In this document: positions 1 to 8,043 of the stretch, piece by piece | Layout of the letters: every line of letters begins with the position of its first letter | Numbering within the stretch: position 1 is the first letter of the stretch | Source of the DNA: Nocardioidaceae bacterium | GTDB taxonomy: Bacteria > Actinomycetota > Actinomycetes > Propionibacteriales > Nocardioidaceae | Direction of reading: 5' to 3' | Length of the DNA: 11,650 nt | NCBI GenBank assembly: GCA_025966335.1 | Contig: JAICRS010000081.1 | Location: 1 to 11,650, forward strand | The notes under the pieces: model-generated | Database searches by the model: none | Told to the model about the DNA's origin: nothing | Seen by the model: the letters and a program-made list of their open reading frames with translations, nothing else | Position numbers and translations under genes: made by a program

Positions 1-934
1 CGCTCGCCTCCGCGACGGCGTCCTCGAGGGCCAGGCGGGCCTGTCGCGGATCCTCGTCCAGCTGCACACCGAGGCGTCCCTCCGCGGTGAGCTTGTCGGG
101 CACGTTGCTCGCCCAGTCCCCCGCCTGGATCACGCCGAACGACAGCGCATAGGGAAGGTCGCTGCCGAACAGCGGGTCGGGTTCGGCGTTGCGTTCCGCC
201 TCGAGCCGGGTCAACGCCTCATGGATCGGCAGGAATGCCTCGAACGCACTGACCCCCTCACGCCGCATGCTGCCGTGCGCGGAGCGACCGGAGACCTCGA
301 TCCGGAAGGTGAGCGCGCCGGCGGTCGCGGTCACGATCCGACCGCTGGTCGGCTCGGTGATCACGGCCGCGTCTCCCCGGTGTCCCCGACGGAGGGTGGC
401 GAACGCGCCGAGCCCGCCGTCCTCCTCACCGATCACGCAGTGCACCGACAACGGCCGCTCGAGCTGCACGTTCGCGGCCCGCAGCGTCCGGACGACCGCG
501 AGGTTGGCGGCCACGCCCGCCTTCATGTCGCAGGCACCCCGTCCGAAGAGGGCACCGCCGCGGATCTCGGCGGAGAACGGGTCGGCACCCTGCCACGTCG
601 CCGGATCGCCCGGTGGCACCACATCGAGGTGCCCCTGCAGGATCAGCCCCGGAGTCTCGTCACCCGGGCTGGTGCCGACGACGCCGAGTCCGCCGCTGCG
701 CTCCGCCTCCGTGCCCGGGAACCACGGGTCCGCCTGGAGCTCGTCGAGGTCGAGCTCCCACCGGTCGACGTCGTACCCCTCGTCCCGCAGAAGCTGGGCG
801 CACAGCTCCTGCACGTCGTACTCGGCGTCGCTGCCACCCACGCTCGGCACCCGCACCAGCGCGGCGAGACTCTCCACCAGCGCCGCCTCGTCCAGGCTCG
901 CGAGAACCGTGGACTCGAACTCGGACACACTCAT
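1..934 (-). CDS. M20 family metallopeptidase / amidohydrolase (ArgE-DapE-like), 3' end cut off by the window
   Basis: Zinc-dependent hydrolase of the M20 (ArgE/DapE/CPG2) family, which removes acyl groups from N-acyl amino acids or cleaves small peptides in the cytoplasm. Reading from ATG at 934, 311 codons are visible. The family signatures appear in order: a first metal-binding motif GHLDVVPPGD (H102, D104), GRGACDMKAG with the bridging Asp at D136, the catalytic Glu pair in GEEDGG (E170-E171), the ligand ITEPT (E194), and the dimerisation-domain His in GRSAHGS (H220). GDWASNVPDKLTAEGRLGV near residues 272-290 matches the returning catalytic domain. Roughly 60-120 residues including the last metal His should lie beyond base 1. 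The start is fixed by GGAGGG four bases upstream. It lies 64 bp downstream of the ABC permease on the same strand, so cotranscription is possible. The substrate (acetylornithine, succinyl-diaminopimelate, dipeptide or other) cannot be decided from the sequence; the many metal-site matches make the family call firm. Confidence 0.92.
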   Translation of the reverse strand, partial: MSVSEFESTVLASLDEAALVESLAALVRVPSVGGSDAEYDVQELCAQLLRDEGYDVDRWELDLDELQADPWFPGTEAERSGGLGVVGTSPGDETPGLILQGHLDVVPPGDPATWQGADPFSAEIRGGALFGRGACDMKAGVAANLAVVRTLRAANVQLERPLSVHCVIGEEDGGLGAFATLRRGHRGDAAVITEPTSGRIVTATAGALTFRIEVSGRSAHGSMRREGVSAFEAFLPIHEALTRLEAERNAEPDPLFGSDLPYALSFGVIQAGDWASNVPDKLTAEGRLGVQLDEDPRQARLALEDAVAEAS

Positions 935-998
935 CGAACCCTCCAGACGTCGTGTGCAGAGTGCATCACACGGGCGGGACCGGCGACCACCGAACCAC

Positions 999-2057
999 TC
1001 AGTCCGCGTCCCAGCGGAACAACCGCGCTGCGACCGCGGTGACCACGACCGCGAAGCCGAGCAGGATCACGAAGGTGAGCACCGTCGCGGACGGGCCCAG
1101 CCCGCGGACCATCACGTCGCTCATCGCGTCGTTGAGGTGGCGCAACGGCATCGCCAGCGAGATCGTCCGCAACCACTCCGGCGCCCCGTCGAGCGGGAAG
1201 AACGAACCACTGAGGAACGCCATCGGCAGCACGAAGAAGTTGGCCAGGTTGACCGCCCCCTCCGCGCTCTTTGCGAGCGCGCCCGCGAGCAGTCCGAGCG
1301 CCATGAAGGACAGCGTCCCGGCCACGATCAGCGGCACGGCCATCCACCAGTAGCCGGTGAGCTGCATCCCGAAGGCGACGGTGGCGAGTCCGACGAAGAT
1401 CGCCATCTGCACCAGCGCGATGATCACCGCGACGCCGATCCGCGCGGCGACGATCTGGCCGGTGCTGGCTGGAGAGAGCCGGAGGCGCCGCAGCAGCTTG
1501 GACTCGCGCCATCCCTGCAGCGTCGCTGCCGCACCGAACGCGGCGCTCATCGCGATCGCCCAGCCGAGCAGCCCCGGCGTGACGAACTGGATCGCGTCGA
1601 GGGACTCGTCCTCGACCCGTTCCGCCCGGAACGCGAACCGAGGTGGTTCACCCGACGCCGCCACGTTGGCCGCGTCCACGAACGCCCGCAGGGTCCCCTG
1701 CGTCATCGCGGCCTTGACCTGGTCGGCCTGGGAGTAGTGCGCGACGAAGGTGTCCCCCCGCATCTCGATCGCGGCATCGACATCTCCCTCGGCGACCTGG
1801 GTGAGCGCCTCGTCGAGGTCGTCGGTGGAGGTCACCTCGAACGCCTCTTCGAAGGCGTCCTGCGCGGGCGGCGGCAGCTCCTCGACGAGTGCGACGTCGC
1901 CGACCTCGACCAGCTCCAGCCTCGAGGTCTCGAAGTCCAGCACCCCACCGAACAGCACCAGGAACATCAGCGGGAAGACGATCGCGAAGAACACCGACTG
2001 CTTGTCCCGGAAGAAGCCCTTGAACGTCGCCACCGACAGGCTCCAGAAGGCGGTCAT
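999..2057 (-). CDS. ABC-2 type transporter permease
   Basis: Membrane subunit (352 aa) of an ABC exporter of the ABC-2/DrrB-like class. It has an N-terminal membrane span (about residues 22-40), then a long, mostly hydrophilic, probably extracytoplasmic region (about 41-155, rich in Glu/Asp). Five hydrophobic segments follow (about 160-180, 205-229, 237-260, 270-288, 323-346). The family-typical late motif LSGSFFPLDGAPEWLR followed by MPLRHLNDA lies at about 282-311. ATG at 2057 overlaps the TGA of the upstream ATPase gene in an ATGA, so the two products are probably translationally coupled and form one transporter, two copies of each. The large loop after span 1 is typical of ABC-2 exporters that move drugs, lipids or polymers, but the cargo is not evident. 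No resistance or biosynthesis gene adjoins it within this window. Confidence 0.93.
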   Translation of the reverse strand: MTAFWSLSVATFKGFFRDKQSVFFAIVFPLMFLVLFGGVLDFETSRLELVEVGDVALVEELPPPAQDAFEEAFEVTSTDDLDEALTQVAEGDVDAAIEMRGDTFVAHYSQADQVKAAMTQGTLRAFVDAANVAASGEPPRFAFRAERVEDESLDAIQFVTPGLLGWAIAMSAAFGAAATLQGWRESKLLRRLRLSPASTGQIVAARIGVAVIIALVQMAIFVGLATVAFGMQLTGYWWMAVPLIVAGTLSFMALGLLAGALAKSAEGAVNLANFFVLPMAFLSGSFFPLDGAPEWLRTISLAMPLRHLNDAMSDVMVRGLGPSATVLTFVILLGFAVVVTAVAARLFRWDAD

Positions 2058-2956
2058 GCGCGGTACTCCCGGCCGGTGCGGGTCAGGAACACGTCCTCGA
2101 GGGTCGCCGCCTTGACCTGGAGACCCTCCAGCACCTGGCGCTCGGCGAGAGCGGCGAGCACGACGGACGGCGCCTTGGTCCGCACGACCGTCGAGTCGCC
2201 GTCTCGTTCCGCCGCGGACACCTGAGGGATCGCCGCCGCTTCGTCGACGTCGAGCAGCGCCGCATCCACGTAGATGCGTACGTCCGCGTCGAGGCCCCGC
2301 ACCAGGGCGCTGGGCGTGTCCAGCTCGAGGAGCCGGCCGTGGTCGACGATCGCGACCCGGTCGCAGAGCGCCTCCGCCTCGTCCATGTAGTGCGTGGTCA
2401 GCACCACGGTGCGCCCGGACTCGTTGAGGGTGCCGAGCAGGTCCCAGAGATTCCGGCGGGCCTGCGGGTCGAGCGCCGCGGTCGGCTCGTCGAGGAAGAC
2501 CACCTCCGGGTCGTGCACCAGCGCGCTGGCGATCGCGAGCCGTTGCTTCTGCCCGCCGGACAGCTTCTCGGTCCGGGTGCCCGCCTTGTCCTCCAGGCCG
2601 ACCCGCCCCAGCCAGGCATCCGCCCGGACCGCAGGCACGCCGTACAGGGCGGCGAAGGTGCGGATCTGCTCCCGTGCCGTGAGCCGCTCGAAGAACGACG
2701 ATGCCTGCAGCTGTACGCCGATCCGCGGCAGCAGCGAGGCGTTGCGCGGCCAGGGGTTCTCGCCCAGGAGCCTGACCCGGCCGGCGTCGGGCTGGCGCAG
2801 CCCCTCGATCATCTCCAGCGTGGTGGTCTTGCCGGCGCCGTTCGGCCCCAAGATCCCGAAGAACTCGCCCTGGCCGACGGAGAACGTGATGTCGTCGACC
2901 GCCGTCAGGTCGCCATAGGTCTTGGTCAGGCCGTGCACCTCGATCGCCGCAGACAT
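2054..2956 (-). CDS. ABC transporter ATP-binding protein (DrrA/CcmA-like)
   Basis: ATPase subunit (300 aa) that powers the exporter whose permease follows directly. Motifs in order: Walker A GPNGAGKTT (37-45), Q-loop around Q82-Q84, signature LSGGQKQRL (132-140), Walker B VVFLDEP (152-158), D-loop ALDP (161-164) and the switch His in TTHYMDEAE (H189). The C-terminal extension ending TLEDVFLTRTGREYRA is characteristic of daunorubicin-resistance/NatA-type ATPases. The start at 2956 shows no Shine-Dalgarno sequence; instead a TAGTCT hexamer sits seven bases upstream, so the mRNA may be leaderless. The gene begins 41 bp after the glutamate dehydrogenase stop on the same strand, so read-through from that gene is also possible. 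The family is certain; substrate and export direction are inferred from class. Confidence 0.95.
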   Translation of the reverse strand: MSAAIEVHGLTKTYGDLTAVDDITFSVGQGEFFGILGPNGAGKTTTLEMIEGLRQPDAGRVRLLGENPWPRNASLLPRIGVQLQASSFFERLTAREQIRTFAALYGVPAVRADAWLGRVGLEDKAGTRTEKLSGGQKQRLAIASALVHDPEVVFLDEPTAALDPQARRNLWDLLGTLNESGRTVVLTTHYMDEAEALCDRVAIVDHGRLLELDTPSALVRGLDADVRIYVDAALLDVDEAAAIPQVSAAERDGDSTVVRTKAPSVVLAALAERQVLEGLQVKAATLEDVFLTRTGREYRA

Positions 2957-2963
2957 GACGGCG

Positions 2964-2994
2964 AGACTAGTGAGTCCGTAACGGTCGTGGCCAA
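2964..2994 (-). promoter_or_regulatory. Candidate promoter of the ABC exporter operon, possibly leaderless
   Basis: On the minus strand TTGGCC (2994-2989) is followed after 19 bp by TAGTCT (2969-2964), and only seven bases separate the latter from ATG at 2956. TAnnnT at this distance is the known arrangement for leaderless actinobacterial genes, and no ribosome-binding site is visible here. The 19-bp spacer is longer than ideal, so the -35 assignment is weak. Confidence 0.35.
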
Positions 2995-2997
2995 TCG

Positions 2998-5900
2998 TTA
3001 TGGCGTGGCGAGCAGCGACCTCACCACGCGCAGGCCGACCGAGAGGCGGGCCAGGTCGGCGCGGTCGTCGGAGCAGATCTCACCCAGCGTGGACACGGCC
3101 CGGCTGACCACCACCTCGTCGTCCTCCTCCCAGTCCGCGATCCGCACCGGTGCCGGCTGCTCGGCGGCTGTCTCGGCGAGCACCTGCGCGGTGAGCTGCG
3201 CGTGCACACCGTGCAGCTCGTCGCGCAGGGCGGCCCGCGCCATGGTCTGCCAGCGGTCGTCCCGGGGAAGGGCGAGGATGCTGGTCACCAGCGCGGGGAT
3301 CCCGAGCCGCTCGCCGAGCGCGAAGTGCACGCGGGCGACCTCCATCGGGTCCAGCCCGTCGCGGCGGGCGGTGTCGACCACGCCGAGGATCGCGTACGCC
3401 GGCGGCAGCACCGCCACCCGCGCTGCGAGCTCGTCGGGGACCGACTCCTTGACCAGCGCCGCCCGCCGCGCCTCGTAGGCATCGAGCTCGCGGCCGGTCA
3501 GCAGCTCGGGCAGCGCGGCCATCACCTGCTGGGAGATCACGCCGAAGAAGTCGACGACGGCCTCGCTGTCCAACGGCGGGCGGCGGTTGTTGATCAGCCA
3601 GCGCGAGGCCCGCTCGACCAGCGTCCGCATCTCGATCCGCATCCGGGTCTGCACCGACGCGTCGATCTTGTTGTCGTAGGAGTCGATCTCGTCCAGGAGC
3701 GCGCGTGACCCGAAGATCTCCCGGGCCAGGAAGTTGGCGCGGGTGATCTCCGCGGCCGAGGCCCCGGTCTCCCCGGACAGCCGGTGGAAGTAGGTGATCC
3801 CGGCCCCGTTGACGAGGGCGTTGACGATCTGCGTGACGATGATCTCGCGGCGCAGCGGGTGCTCCCCCATCTGCTGGCGGTACTGCTGGCGCATCTTGCT
3901 CGGGAAGTAGCTGAACAGGTCTCCGCGCAGGAACGGGTCGTCGGGCAGGTCCGTCTCGAGCAGCTCGTCGGCGAGCACGATCTTGGTGTAGGCCAGCAGC
4001 ACCGAGAGCTCCGGCGCGGTGAGGCCGTGCCTGTGCTCCAGCCGGTCGGCGACCTGCTTGCGGCTCGGCAGGAACTCGAGCTCGCGGTTGAGCAGCTTCT
4101 GCCGCTCGAGCCGCCGGATCCAGTCCTCGTGCACGTGCAGCAGCGCCGGCGACTGCGCATCGGCATTGGCGAGCGCAAGGTTCTGCTCGTAGTTGTCGAG
4201 CAGCACCAGGTCGCCGACCTCGTCGGTCATCGACGCGAGCAGGTCGTTGCGCTGCTTGCCGGTGAGGTCACCCGCGCGGACCACCCTGTCGAGCAGGATC
4301 TTGATGTTGACCTCGTGGTCGGAAGTGTCCACACCGGCGGAGTTGTCGATGAAGTCGGTGTTGATCCGGCCCCCCTTGCGGGCGTACTCGATCCTGCCGC
4401 GCTGGGTGAAACCGAGGTTGCCACCCTCCCCGACGCAGCGGCACCGCAGCTCGCCGCCGTTGACCCGGATCGGGTCGTTGGCCTTGTCACCGGCATCGGC
4501 GTTGGTCTCGGTCTCGCTCTTCACGTAGGTGCCGATCCCGCCGTTCCACAGCAGGTCGACCTCAGCCACGAGGACAGCGCGCATCAGCTCGGCGGGACTC
4601 ATCGCCTTCACGTCCGCTCCCAGCCCGAGCGCCTCCCGCACCTGCTTCGAGATCGGGATGGACTTCTGCGTGCGGGGGAACACCCCGCCTCCCTCGGAGA
4701 TCAGCTGCCGGTCGTAGTCCTGCCACGAGGAGCGCGGCAGGTCGAAGAGTCGCCGCCGCTCGGCGTACGACGTGGCGGCGTCCGGGTTCGGGTCAAGGAA
4801 GATGTCCCGGTGGTCGAACGCGGCCACCAGCCTGGTGTGCTCGGACCGCAGCATCCCGTTGCCGAACACGTCCCCGGACATGTCACCGATGCCGACGCAG
4901 GTGAAGTCCTCGCTCTGGCAGTCGACGCCCATCTCGCGGAAGTGGCGTCGCACCGACACCCAGGCGCCGCGCGCGGTGATCCCCATCGACTTGTGGTCGT
5001 AGCCCGCGGACCCGCCGGAGGCGAACGCGTCGCCCATCCAGAACCCGTACTCCTGGGACACCCCGTTGGCGATGTCGGAGAAGGACGCGGTGCCCTTGTC
5101 GGCCGCCACCACCAGGTACGAGTCGTCCGGGTCGTGGCGTACGACGCGCACGGGTGGCACGTTCTCGCCGTCGACGAGGTTGTCGGTGATGTCGAGCAGC
5201 CCGGAGATGAACGTCTTGTAACAGGCGATCCCCTCGGCGAGCCAGGCGTCCCGGTCCGACGCGTCCGGCAGCTGCTTGCAGAAGAATCCGCCCTTCGCGC
5301 CGACCGGCACGATCACCGCGTTCTTCACCATCTGCGCCTTGACCAGGCCGAGCACCTCGGTGCGGAAATCGTCGCGGCGGTCCGACCAGCGCAGGCCCCC
5401 TCGTGCGACCGTGCCGAAGCGCAGGTGCACGCCCTCGACCCGCGGCGAGTACACGAAGATCTCGAACCGGGGCCGCGGCTCGGGCAGCTCCGGGATCGCG
5501 CTCGGCTCGAGCTTGAACGACATGTAGGGCTTCAGCCGGCCGTCCGCGCCGGGCTGGAAGTAGTTGGTGCGCACGGTGGCCTTGATCACCGTCAGGTAGG
5601 AACGCAGGATCCGGTCGTGGTCCAGGCTGGCCACGTCGTCGAGCGCCCGGTTGATCCGGTCCTCGATGTCGGTCAGCTTGGCCTCACGGGACTCGTTGTC
5701 GGCTGCGATGTCGCCGTTCCTGCCGGGGTCGAACCGGGCCTGGAACAGCTCCACCAGGTAGCGCGTGATGTCGACGTTCCCCTTGAGCGCGTCCTCGATG
5801 TAGTCCTGGGCGAACGGCGTGCCGCCCTGGCGCATGTACTTCGCGTAGGCGCGCAGCACGCTGGCCTGCCGCCAGGTCAGTCCCGCCGCGAGCACCAGCG

Positions 5901-7905
5901 CGTTGAACCCGTCGCTCTCGTTCGCGCCGTCCCAGACGGCGGCGACGGTGTCCTGGAACAGGGCTCGCGCGGCATCCGGCAGCCGGGTGCCGTAACGCAA
6001 CCCGAAGTCGTAGATGTAGGACTCGCGGGCCAGCCCCTCGAGCCCGTACGGCCGCTCGTCGATGACCTCCACACCCATCGTGGACAGGATCGGAAGCACC
6101 TGGCTGAGGGAGAGCGGCGGTCCGATCCGGAACACCTTGAGCCGCGCCTCACCGGGGCCGGCGTCCATCGGCTCGTAGAGCGACAGGGCCAGTCCTTCGT
6201 CGCCCTCGATCGCCTCGAGCCGGCTGAGGTCCACCGCGGCGGTGCGCGGGGCGTAGTCCTCCTTGTAGGCCTCGGGGAACGAGTCGGCGTAGGCGCGCGA
6301 GAGCCGCGCGCCCTTCTCCTCCCCGAACTCACTGTGCACGGCGGCCAGGAAGTCGTCCCGCCAGGACCGGGCCGCCTCGGCCAGCCGCCGCTCGAGGTCG
6401 GCCTGGTCGAACTCACCGATCAGCTCACCCCGCGGGGGTCGGACGACGAAGTGCAGACGGGCGAGCAGCGACTCGCTGACCCGCGCGGTGTACTCGACCG
6501 ACTCACCGCCGAGCTGGGTCCGCAGGATCGAGGCGATCCGCTCCCGCACCGCGGTGGTGTAGCGGTCGCGCGGAAGGTAGACCAGGCAGGACAGGTAGCG
6601 GCCGTAGGTGTCCCGGCGGACGAACAGCCGCAGCTGCCGGCGCTCGCGGGTGTGGAGCACCGCCTGCGCGATCGGGACGAGCTCCTCGATCGGGGTCTGG
6701 AACAGCTCGTCGCGCGGATAGGTCTCGAGCACGTCCATCAGCGCCTTGCCGGTGTGGCTCAGCGGGTCGAACCCGGCGTCGTCGATCACCTGCTGGGCCT
6801 TGACCCGGATCACCGGGATCCGGGTGAGCGACTCGGTGTAGGCCGCGGACGAGAACAAGCCCAGGAACCGCCGCTCGCCGACCACCTCACCGGACTCGTC
6901 GAACGTCTTCACACCGACGTAGTCGAGGTAGGCGGAGCGGTGCACCGTTGCCTTGGAGTTGGCCTTCGCCAGCACCAGCAAGGTCTTCTCGCGAGCCTTC
7001 GCCTTCACCAGCGGCGGCAGCTTCCCGAACGACGAGGACATGTCCTGGTCCGCACGCAGGATGCCGAAGCCGGTGCCCGGCACGGCGCGGAGCACCTCGT
7101 CGTCGTCGACCGTCTCCAGCCGGTACTCGCGGTAGCCGAGGAACGTGAAGTGGTCGTCGGCCAGCCAGCTGAGCAGGGCCTTGCCCTCGGCGATCTCCTC
7201 GGCCGGCAGCGGTGGCGGGTTCTCGTCGAGCTCCTTGACGATCTCGAGGGCGCGGGCGTGCATCTTGTCCCAGTCCTCGACGGCCTCACGGACGTCACGC
7301 AGCACCTTGTTCAGGGCTTGCTCGATGTGGGCAAGGTCCTCGGGAGCGCTCTCCCGGTCGATCTCGATGTGCATCCACGACTCGCGGAAGATGTCGTGCG
7401 CGAGCTCACCGGACGTTGTGTCGCGCTCCTCCTCGGTGTACAGCTCCTGCAGCTGGCCGGTGATGTCGCGCTGGACCAGGAGCTGCGGGTGCACCACCAT
7501 GTGCACGTTGCGGCCCTGGTCGGCGAGCTCCATGGTCACCGAGTCGACCAGGAACGGCATGTCGTCGGTGACCACCTCGACGACGGTGTGCCCATCGGCG
7601 GACCAGCCCTGCTCGGCCACCGCGGGGGTGAAGACCCGGATGTTCGCGGTGCCCTGGGGCCTGGAGGAAGCGAGCTTGTACTGGCTCATCGCCGCGCCGT
7701 ACAGGTCCACGTCGCTGCGCTCGACGATGTCCTCGGGAGCGACGTGCCGGTAGTAGGAGCTCAGCAGCTTCGCGGCCTTCTCGGCCGGCGGGCCTCCCGA
7801 CCCCTTGCGTGTCGCGGCAAGCTCTGCCGCCTTCGCGATGAGTTCGTCCTTGGTCTCATCCAGCGTGGTACGCACGAGGCATCCAACCTTTGTCGCTCCC
7901 AGCAC
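2998..7905 (-). CDS. gdh: NAD-specific glutamate dehydrogenase, large (180 kDa) type
   Basis: Oxidatively deaminates L-glutamate to 2-oxoglutarate and ammonium with NAD+ (EC 1.4.1.2), a catabolic cytoplasmic enzyme of the Bac_GDH family; 1635 aa from the chosen start fits the family's roughly 1600 residues. The N-terminal third contains ACT-like regulatory sequence, including DDMPFLVDSV near residues 108-120. The catalytic part has RFGTVARGGLRWSDRRDDFR and then VPVGAKGGFF with the catalytic-type Lys at about 871. The Rossmann nucleotide-binding turn GIGDMSGDVFGNGM begins near residue 1005. GTG at 7905 is preferred because GAGG lies six bases upstream. A GTG at 7875 (VRTTLDETK) and an ATG at 7956 inside a palindrome are alternatives with poorer ribosome sites. 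Relatives are allosterically controlled (GarA in mycobacteria, amino acids in Streptomyces and Pseudomonas); whether that applies here is unknown. The frame is intact throughout. Nearby pruA makes its substrate glutamate. Confidence 0.96.
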   Translation of the reverse strand: MLGATKVGCLVRTTLDETKDELIAKAAELAATRKGSGGPPAEKAAKLLSSYYRHVAPEDIVERSDVDLYGAAMSQYKLASSRPQGTANIRVFTPAVAEQGWSADGHTVVEVVTDDMPFLVDSVTMELADQGRNVHMVVHPQLLVQRDITGQLQELYTEEERDTTSGELAHDIFRESWMHIEIDRESAPEDLAHIEQALNKVLRDVREAVEDWDKMHARALEIVKELDENPPPLPAEEIAEGKALLSWLADDHFTFLGYREYRLETVDDDEVLRAVPGTGFGILRADQDMSSSFGKLPPLVKAKAREKTLLVLAKANSKATVHRSAYLDYVGVKTFDESGEVVGERRFLGLFSSAAYTESLTRIPVIRVKAQQVIDDAGFDPLSHTGKALMDVLETYPRDELFQTPIEELVPIAQAVLHTRERRQLRLFVRRDTYGRYLSCLVYLPRDRYTTAVRERIASILRTQLGGESVEYTARVSESLLARLHFVVRPPRGELIGEFDQADLERRLAEAARSWRDDFLAAVHSEFGEEKGARLSRAYADSFPEAYKEDYAPRTAAVDLSRLEAIEGDEGLALSLYEPMDAGPGEARLKVFRIGPPLSLSQVLPILSTMGVEVIDERPYGLEGLARESYIYDFGLRYGTRLPDAARALFQDTVAAVWDGANESDGFNALVLAAGLTWRQASVLRAYAKYMRQGGTPFAQDYIEDALKGNVDITRYLVELFQARFDPGRNGDIAADNESREAKLTDIEDRINRALDDVASLDHDRILRSYLTVIKATVRTNYFQPGADGRLKPYMSFKLEPSAIPELPEPRPRFEIFVYSPRVEGVHLRFGTVARGGLRWSDRRDDFRTEVLGLVKAQMVKNAVIVPVGAKGGFFCKQLPDASDRDAWLAEGIACYKTFISGLLDITDNLVDGENVPPVRVVRHDPDDSYLVVAADKGTASFSDIANGVSQEYGFWMGDAFASGGSAGYDHKSMGITARGAWVSVRRHFREMGVDCQSEDFTCVGIGDMSGDVFGNGMLRSEHTRLVAAFDHRDIFLDPNPDAATSYAERRRLFDLPRSSWQDYDRQLISEGGGVFPRTQKSIPISKQVREALGLGADVKAMSPAELMRAVLVAEVDLLWNGGIGTYVKSETETNADAGDKANDPIRVNGGELRCRCVGEGGNLGFTQRGRIEYARKGGRINTDFIDNSAGVDTSDHEVNIKILLDRVVRAGDLTGKQRNDLLASMTDEVGDLVLLDNYEQNLALANADAQSPALLHVHEDWIRRLERQKLLNRELEFLPSRKQVADRLEHRHGLTAPELSVLLAYTKIVLADELLETDLPDDPFLRGDLFSYFPSKMRQQYRQQMGEHPLRREIIVTQIVNALVNGAGITYFHRLSGETGASAAEITRANFLAREIFGSRALLDEIDSYDNKIDASVQTRMRIEMRTLVERASRWLINNRRPPLDSEAVVDFFGVISQQVMAALPELLTGRELDAYEARRAALVKESVPDELAARVAVLPPAYAILGVVDTARRDGLDPMEVARVHFALGERLGIPALVTSILALPRDDRWQTMARAALRDELHGVHAQLTAQVLAETAAEQPAPVRIADWEEDDEVVVSRAVSTLGEICSDDRADLARLSVGLRVVRSLLATP

Positions 7906-7948
7906 GAGGCCCCTCAACGACGGCCGCACGGACCGCCGCACACCTCGG

Positions 7949-7970
7949 GACGGCACGCCGTTGTGCCGTC
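7949..7970. repeat. Perfect 8-bp inverted repeat at the predicted glutamate dehydrogenase transcription start
   Basis: GACGGCAC (7949-7956) and GTGCCGTC (7963-7970) are exact reverse complements around a 6-bp spacer. The element begins about seven bases after the predicted -10 box, so it would span roughly +1 to +22 of the glutamate dehydrogenase message. That position suits a repressor operator or a 5' leader hairpin. It has no T-run on either strand, which argues against an intrinsic terminator for the upstream dioxygenase gene. Confidence 0.55.
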
Positions 7971-7976
7971 TCTTCG

Positions 7977-8005
7977 ACCCTAGAGCGTGCCCTCGTGGCC
8001 TACAA
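7977..8005 (-). promoter_or_regulatory. Candidate sigma-70-type promoter of glutamate dehydrogenase
   Basis: On the minus strand TTGTAG (8005-8000) and TAGGGT (7982-7977) are separated by the ideal 17 bp, about 40 bp downstream of the tryptophan dioxygenase stop. Transcription would start near 7970, giving a leader of about 65 nt before GTG 7905. The -35 box matches only its TTG core, so this is a pattern match without experimental support. Confidence 0.42.
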
Positions 8006-8024
8006 CAACGGGTGCGCTGAGTGT

Positions 8025-8040
8025 GTCTCGTCGCCGAGAC
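8025..8040 (-). terminator. Short hairpin just after the tryptophan dioxygenase stop
   Basis: GTCTCG and CGAGAC form a perfect 6-bp stem; read on the minus strand the loop is GCGA, a stable GNRA tetraloop. It starts three bases beyond the TGA at 8046-8044, the usual place for a 3' end hairpin. No T-run follows, so termination is likely incomplete or it only protects the mRNA 3' end. Confidence 0.33.
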
Positions 8041-8043
8041 GGC

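Noticed and set aside
935..998. Imperfect hairpin GTGTG...CACAC between the permease and M20 genes
   Set aside because: The arms are only five bases with a bulge and there is no T-run; this is too weak to call a terminator or operator.
189..2225. 678-codon plus-strand open frame opposite the M20 and ABC genes
   Set aside because: Its translation is Arg/Ser/Pro-rich and low in complexity, and it crosses three real genes on the other strand; it is a composition artefact.
3784..7983. 1399-codon open frame on the plus strand opposite glutamate dehydrogenase
   Set aside because: It is antisense to a gene with unmistakable family motifs along its whole length. The translation is Val/Leu/Arg/Gly-biased with no recognisable domain, as expected from GC-rich third positions of the true gene.
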